Assembly (NCBI RefSeq): GCF_000003605.2
Contig: NW_003142304.1
Coordinates: 465,895-488,774, forward strand
DNA: 22,880 nt
Direction of reading: 5' to 3'
From: Saccoglossus kowalevskii
Lineage: Eukaryota > Hemichordata > Enteropneusta > Harrimaniidae
Shown: positions 18,860-22,880 of the stretch, piece by piece
Position numbering within the stretch: the first letter of the stretch is position 1
Layout: each line of letters begins with the position of its first letter
The notes under the pieces: model-generated
Told to the model about the DNA's origin: nothing
Seen by the model: the letters and a program-made list of their open reading frames with translations, nothing else
The model's database searches: none
Translations under genes and position numbers: made by a program

Positions 18860-18928
18860 GAAAATGTCATATTTATTGTATCATGGCTGTACCTTATAAA
18901 CACAATGTAGACAAGCCCTGTATTTTTT

Positions 18929-18998
18929 AGCTCCGCTGTCGACTTTGTCGAGCAGAGCTTATTAGTCCCCGTTCGGACGTAGTCCGAAAACGGGGACT
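18929..18998. repeat. Two adjacent head hairpins of copy 3
   Basis: The first has arms AGCTCCGCTGTCGAC and GTCGAGCAGAGCT around TTT, with small mismatches. The second has arms AGTCCCCGTTCGGAC and GTCCG-AA-AACGGGGACT, perfect apart from two bulged A bases. The second corresponds to the hairpin at 10871-10898 but with a longer stem. Confidence 0.9.
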
Positions 18999-19044
18999 TA
19001 TGTTTTGCCCTGTGTGCGTCCGTGCGTCCGTCCATGATCACCTG

Positions 19045-19920
19045 TATCTCGAACATGCATGGACCGATTAAGTTCAAACTTCACTCATACATCACACATT
19101 ATATGGGACATATGCACATGCATTTTTTTCATGATCCTGATTAACGATAGCCGAATAGCGGCATTTTAAGGCCGAAAATGCATCAAAATCGCACATTTTC
19201 ACCATTCCGGACCCGGATCTCAGTTATGCATGGACGGATTTTGTTCAAATTTGGTACATACATTAAACATAATAGGACCTTGATGCACATCATTTTTTTT
19301 TTGGATCGGGTTCGAAATGGCCGACTGGTGGCCATTTTGTTTTAAAGAATTCAGTTCTGGATCCGTATCTGAGACATGCTTGGATTGATCGAGTTCAAAC
19401 TTCACACACACAAGGTACATCATGTCACAAATATGTATGTGCATTTGTTTCATGATCTCATTAACGATAGCCAAATGGGGGTTGCTTTAAGGCCAAAAAT
19501 GCATTGAAATCGCACATTTTCACCATTCCGGACCCGTATCTCAGTTATGCATGGATGGATTTTGTTCAAATTTGGTACATACATTAAACATAATAGGACC
19601 TTGATGCACGTTTTTTTTTTGGATCAAGTTCAAAATGGCCGACTGGCGGCCATTTTGTTAAAGAATTCAGTTCTGGATCCGTATCCAAGACATGTTTGGA
19701 TTGATCAAGTTCAAACTTCACACACACATGGTACATCATATCACAAATAGATATGTGCATTTGTTTCATGATCTGTGATAGTGGAATGATGGCCATTTTA
19801 AGGCCGAAAATGCATCAAAATCACGTATTTTCACAATTCCAGAACCGGATCTCAGTCATGCATGGATGGATTTTGTTCAGATTTAGCACAATGTGTTGTA
19901 CATATGCAGGTGCATTTCGG
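19045..19920 (+). repeat. Dimeric tandem array, period about 320 bp
   Basis: Two related subunits alternate. A starts at 19045, 19366 and 19682 (theme CATGCTTGGATTGATCGAG). B starts near 19217, 19538 and 19849 (theme ATGCATGGATGGATTTTG). A-to-A spacings are 321 and 316, and B-to-B spacings are 321 and 311. The A to B transition contains AAGGCCGAAAATGCAT. The B to A transition contains the ATGGCCGACTGG(Y)GGCCAT hairpin (19315-19337 and 19632-19656). Open frames on both strands follow the repeat and are not genes. Confidence 0.9.
19632..19656. repeat. Perfect 10-bp hairpin in the array
   Basis: AAAATGGCCG and CGGCCATTTT pair exactly across the loop ACTGG. The equivalent at 19315-19337 has 8-bp arms, and the equivalents in copy 1 lie at 11041, 11181 and 11473. 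Confidence 0.9.
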
Positions 19921-19974
19921 TCATGATCTGCTTTGAATGTATATGTCACTCAAATATGAACGAAACGGGGACGT

Positions 19975-20038
19975 GTCATTGACAATGACTTGTCATATGA
20001 GTGATTGTCCGTCGTCGTCGTCGTCCGTCGTCGTCCGT
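19975..20038 (+). repeat. Palindrome and (GTC)n tract joining the two arrays
   Basis: GTCATTG-A-CAATGAC (19975-19989) is a perfect palindrome with one central base. It is nested inside an outer pair, TCACTCAAATATGA (about 19946) and TCATATGAGTGA (19992-20003). A GTCC/GTC-repeat tract runs from about 20007 to 20038. AACGGGGAC just before it (about 19964-19972) repeats the right arm of the family head hairpin. Confidence 0.75.
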
Positions 20039-20044
20039 GTCAAT

Positions 20045-20580
20045 GTTTTACTTTTTCGACTTCTTCTTGAAAACTACAAGCCTGAATGCTTTGATACTTG
20101 GTGTATATGTACCTTGGGTAGACCTCTCTCAGATTTGTTCATTTCATGATGATATCTTTAATTCTCTAATTTTGATGAATATTTTTGTAATTTTTGGTAA
20201 AAAGTGATATTTTCACCTTTTTGTTAAAAACCGCAAGTCCAATTGCTTTGATATTACATATATACAGTGTATGTACTACATGTGGACCTCTCTCAGATTT
20301 GTTCATTTTGTAATGATATATTTAATTCTCTAATTTTGGTGAATATTTTTGTCATTTTTGGTAAAAAGTGATATTTTCAACTTCTTGTTAAAAACCTCAA
20401 GTCCAATTGCTTTGATGTTACATACATGTATATAGGTACTACATGTGGTTCTAACTCAGATTTGTTCATTTCATGATGATATCTTTAATTCTCTAATTTT
20501 GATGATAATTTTTGTAATTTTTGGTAAAAAGTGATATTTTCCACATCTTGTTGTTTGTCTGATTGTTTTGATACTATACA
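20045..20580 (+). repeat. 164-bp tandem array, three units and a partial fourth
   Basis: CAGATTTGTTCATTT recurs at 20130, 20294 and 20457 (spacings 164 and 163). Each unit contains AAACC(G/T)CAAGTCCAATTGC or a variant, CTTTAATTCTCTAATTTT, and GGTAAAAAGTGATATTTTC. The fourth unit breaks off after TTGTTTTGATACT. Divergence between units is modest, and no coding content is seen. Confidence 0.95.
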
Positions 20581-20862
20581 TATTGTTCATATTTTAATGA
20601 TACTTTCTGTTCTTTAATTGAAATGTGCATTGTTAACAGCGGAGCTATCTCAGCCATGAGGCTGCTTGTTTTATAGCTTTTATACTTCCTGTTCTGACCT
20701 GTTATTAAACATAAGATTGCAGTGCTAAGCTTCCAAAAAAATTCCTGGTAGTTAGTGGTGATACATATGTACATTGATGATGTAAACTGTCTTTAGATTA
20801 CGCAATTACCTTCTTTGGTTGTTGCTGGATCACTGCAGAGATTAAGCTGTTTTTTTCTTTTT

Positions 20863-20883
20863 GGGTGGGGTCGGGGTGGGGGG
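20863..20883 (+). other. G-quadruplex motif
   Basis: Four G-runs of 3, 4, 4 and 6 bases are separated by T, TC and T, which fits the G3+N1-7 pattern. It follows a poly-T tract and lies about 220 bases right of the composite element. Fold and function are inference. Confidence 0.7.
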
Positions 20884-22050
20884 ATGAAGTCTGCCATAGT
20901 TATTGATGAGTATGACTGTGATGGGTTCATATAAGCATGTATTCTTAATCATATTGCCAGTCAATTTATAGTCTGTGTGAATCGCATCATGATCGTTGAA
21001 TACAGCCTGCTTAAAACCTGAATGGAGATTTAAAATTTCAATTTGTGATTCAGTATTGTATTGAATTCAAGGGTGGATGCACTCAAGGGTTCAGACTCCT
21101 GTAGTAAATTCAACTTTGTATTTACTGCGTGATGAGATTTGGGTACAATGAGTGAATCTGCTTAACCATGCACAAAATGCTTCTTTTGATATATAAACTG
21201 TAATGTTAAATTTTGTCTATTTTGTCTATTTTGTTCAGCAATAAAATTTGATTTTGATATAACAAATGTGCCTTAAAATATCAATACTTGGAGATTTTGT
21301 CTAAATTTAGTATTCGTTATATAAGGTAATTTGTTAACAGTAGATGGGGAAATTGATTTGCAATCAAAAACATAAATCTCATCTACTTATCATAATATTT
21401 TTGTAAATATCTTTGAAGTATTTAGAGTATTATTATTTAGATGCACATCTCCTGTATTTGAATACCGCAATCTGAAGTGACAGAAATGTATGTCTACGTG
21501 TTAAAAATTATTAATCATTATTAAAACTACATGAAGTAATAGATACACTGTCTAAAGTATAATACTATGAAACAATTATTTTAACAATATAATGACTAAT
21601 TTGTTGTTTGACTACCGTATTTGTTCTCAGCTAAAATCAATTTATTTTCGTTTTCATAGTTATTTGTACAGTGATGTCATAGTTGACGTGTATATTTATT
21701 TTGAATTCAATTGGTGTTTGAGTTGATCGCCCATACATTGTAATGTGTAACAGTTTGTTTTGAAGACAAACTGGGATCAGTTTATTATTAGTGTTATAAG
21801 TGCTTTTCAACATAGGAAATGGATACAAACACATTTGGGAGTGCTGCCACGTTTATGTTCTTATTGTCAGATTTACTTGATAAATGCAATCTACAATGTA
21901 TGAATATGATTTTCATTTGTTATTTTATTGGGTTTTGGTGTCTGTAATATGATTGTTTTGGAAAATTTTGTTGGGAATCAATGCTGCAATTTCATACTGA
22001 TGTCAGAGTGTCATTATGACCACTAATTGTATTCATGTACGAAATGTGTC

Positions 22051-22137
22051 TGAAACATATTTATATTTGTGATATGTTTCAAACATACATGTTTCGGATG
22101 TGTTTCACATAGAATGTTACCAGATATGTTTTAGATC
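22051..22137. repeat. Inverted repeat and degenerate TGTTTC array
   Basis: TGAAACATAT (22051-22060) and ATATGTTTCA (22072-22081) are exact reverse complements. The right arm begins a short series with TGTTTC near 22076, 22090 and 22103 and a weaker TGTTTT near 22129. It looks like an old short-unit tandem repeat. Confidence 0.6.
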
Positions 22138-22880
22138 TGTCCCAAACGTGAATGACACTAGTCCATTTTCAGTAAGGGATAATTTGAAATTGGTAGCCCC
22201 GAGAACAAAAACTTGTTGGGCTACTGTTTCTAACCCATATAGACCCCATAATGCTTGATCAAAAACAGTGTACCTCCTTCTGTGTTTATGCTTTCAGTAT
22301 GCAATTACTGTCTTGGTAAAAATAACTGTAAGATATTATAGTAATCCAATAGGAGTTTTTACAGTACATCATGTCATGTGTGTTTGGTTATAATTGGTAT
22401 ATCCATTTAAAAAGGTATCAAGAGACTGCCAGCATCTGGTCATGCACATGATAGAGATGAGAATACCAGACATGGTATGGACACTATGCAGCCCTGAGAA
22501 AAGACAGTATACATGTTGCAGTAACTTTACTGTTGGGTCTGATGTATTATAATTACCTCAGATCTAGTACTGTCACAAATCAAAATGTGTTAGATCTTTA
22601 TCTGAAAATTCAAACAACTAGATATTGCTGATACACACATATGTCAAGATTTATGGGATTTGATTTCTAAGAATCAGCCATACTTTTGATTATAACGTGA
22701 CCTATATGCAGTCATTTGCTTTGAGGTAATATCAAAGTAAAAACTACAATTTGAGTACAATAAAGTGATTTTTTTCATCTGTATCCTGTGTTTCTCGCAT
22801 AAACCAGTAATCACATTAATCTCAGCTGCCTTGCAGAATAGCCATTGCTGAGTACTTGGTGTATGCTGTGTGTATCATAC

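Larger units (their letters stand above)
18928..20647 (+). mobile_element. Composite repeat element bounded by a 12-bp inverted repeat (family copy 3)
   Basis: TAGCTCCGCTGT at 18928-18939 and ACAGCGGAGCTA at 20636-20647 are exact reverse complements at the two ends of a region made entirely of repeat modules. The order is a hairpin using the left end (18929-18959), the family start hairpin (18964-18998), a GTCC tract (19017-19033), an alternating two-type tandem array (19045 to about 19920), a further palindromic block with a (GTC)n tract (about 19944-20038), and a 164-bp tandem array (20045 to about 20580). Just outside the right end is a CAGCC-ATGA-GGCTG hairpin. No protein is encoded. A non-autonomous mobile element is the simplest reading. 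No target duplication could be fixed. Confidence 0.6.
20648..22880. other. AT-rich stretch, no gene recognised
   Basis: No gene is supported. It contains a G-quadruplex motif (20863-20883), a 9-bp repeat TTTTGTCTA twice plus a diverged third copy (21212-21238), and a run of TGTTTC-containing words (22051-22137). Open frames are short and have no recognised family. Confidence 0.55.

Noticed and set aside
18694-18930. Open frame starting in the TG/CG microsatellite
   Set aside because: Its N-terminal half is only the translation of the dinucleotide repeat, and the remainder is unrecognised.
19220-19796. Two minus-strand frames with similar peptides (IMKQMHI...CVKFELDQSKH)
   Set aside because: The similarity comes from the 320-bp tandem repeat, not from a gene duplication.

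Overview
The window looks like AT-rich, gene-poor DNA from an animal nuclear genome, most likely a marine invertebrate. No bacterial operon, no long open reading frame and no recognisable complete gene is present. The evidence for an animal genome is the long runs of intergenic or intronic sequence, poly-T and poly-A tracts, a (TG)n microsatellite, short transposons with inverted ends, a tRNA-like retroposon, minisatellites, and a large repeat family whose units carry the motif ATGGCCGACTGGCGGCCAT. I cannot name the species or phylum from sequence alone.

Layout. Positions 1-3935 are mostly unassigned AT-rich sequence with one perfect RFX X-box-like site at 850-862. Positions 3936-4328 hold the best protein-coding candidate: the 3' end of a minus-strand gene, made of a 115-nt internal exon, a short terminal exon and two AATAAA signals. 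Positions 4329-7005 are again unassigned, with one weaker upstream exon candidate. From 7008 to 8613 come a 208-bp MITE flanked by TA, a small cysteine-rich open frame containing an exact 15-bp triplication, and a 208-bp hAT-like MITE. Positions 9650-10260 hold a decayed minisatellite, a cluster of GGGC/GCCC hairpins and, on the minus strand, a histone-type 3' stem-loop with a downstream purine element. I could find no histone coding sequence beside it.

Positions 10871-12706 are the densest part: a repeat-family copy that starts with a hairpin, a tRNA-like retroposon present once nearly complete and once truncated (a 108-bp direct repeat 368 bp apart), and directly abutting it a 13-unit minisatellite with higher-order structure. 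After a 110-bp tandem duplication (13579-13798) and an old copy of the hairpin repeat family (14816-about 15560), a long plain stretch leads to the microsatellite at 18691. Next is the youngest-looking copy of the family (18928-20647), a composite of hairpins and two tandem arrays bracketed by a 12-bp perfect inverted repeat. The end of the window is unassigned AT-rich DNA with a G-quadruplex motif and a few short repeats.

No set of genes working together can be described. Repeat boundaries, direct and inverted repeats and hairpins were read base by base and are solid. Exon and regulatory calls are inference and carry low to moderate confidence. I found no convincing new molecular system. The items most worth a second look are the orphan histone-type 3' end signal, the inverted-repeat-bounded composite element, and the truncated retroposon joined to the palindromic minisatellite.
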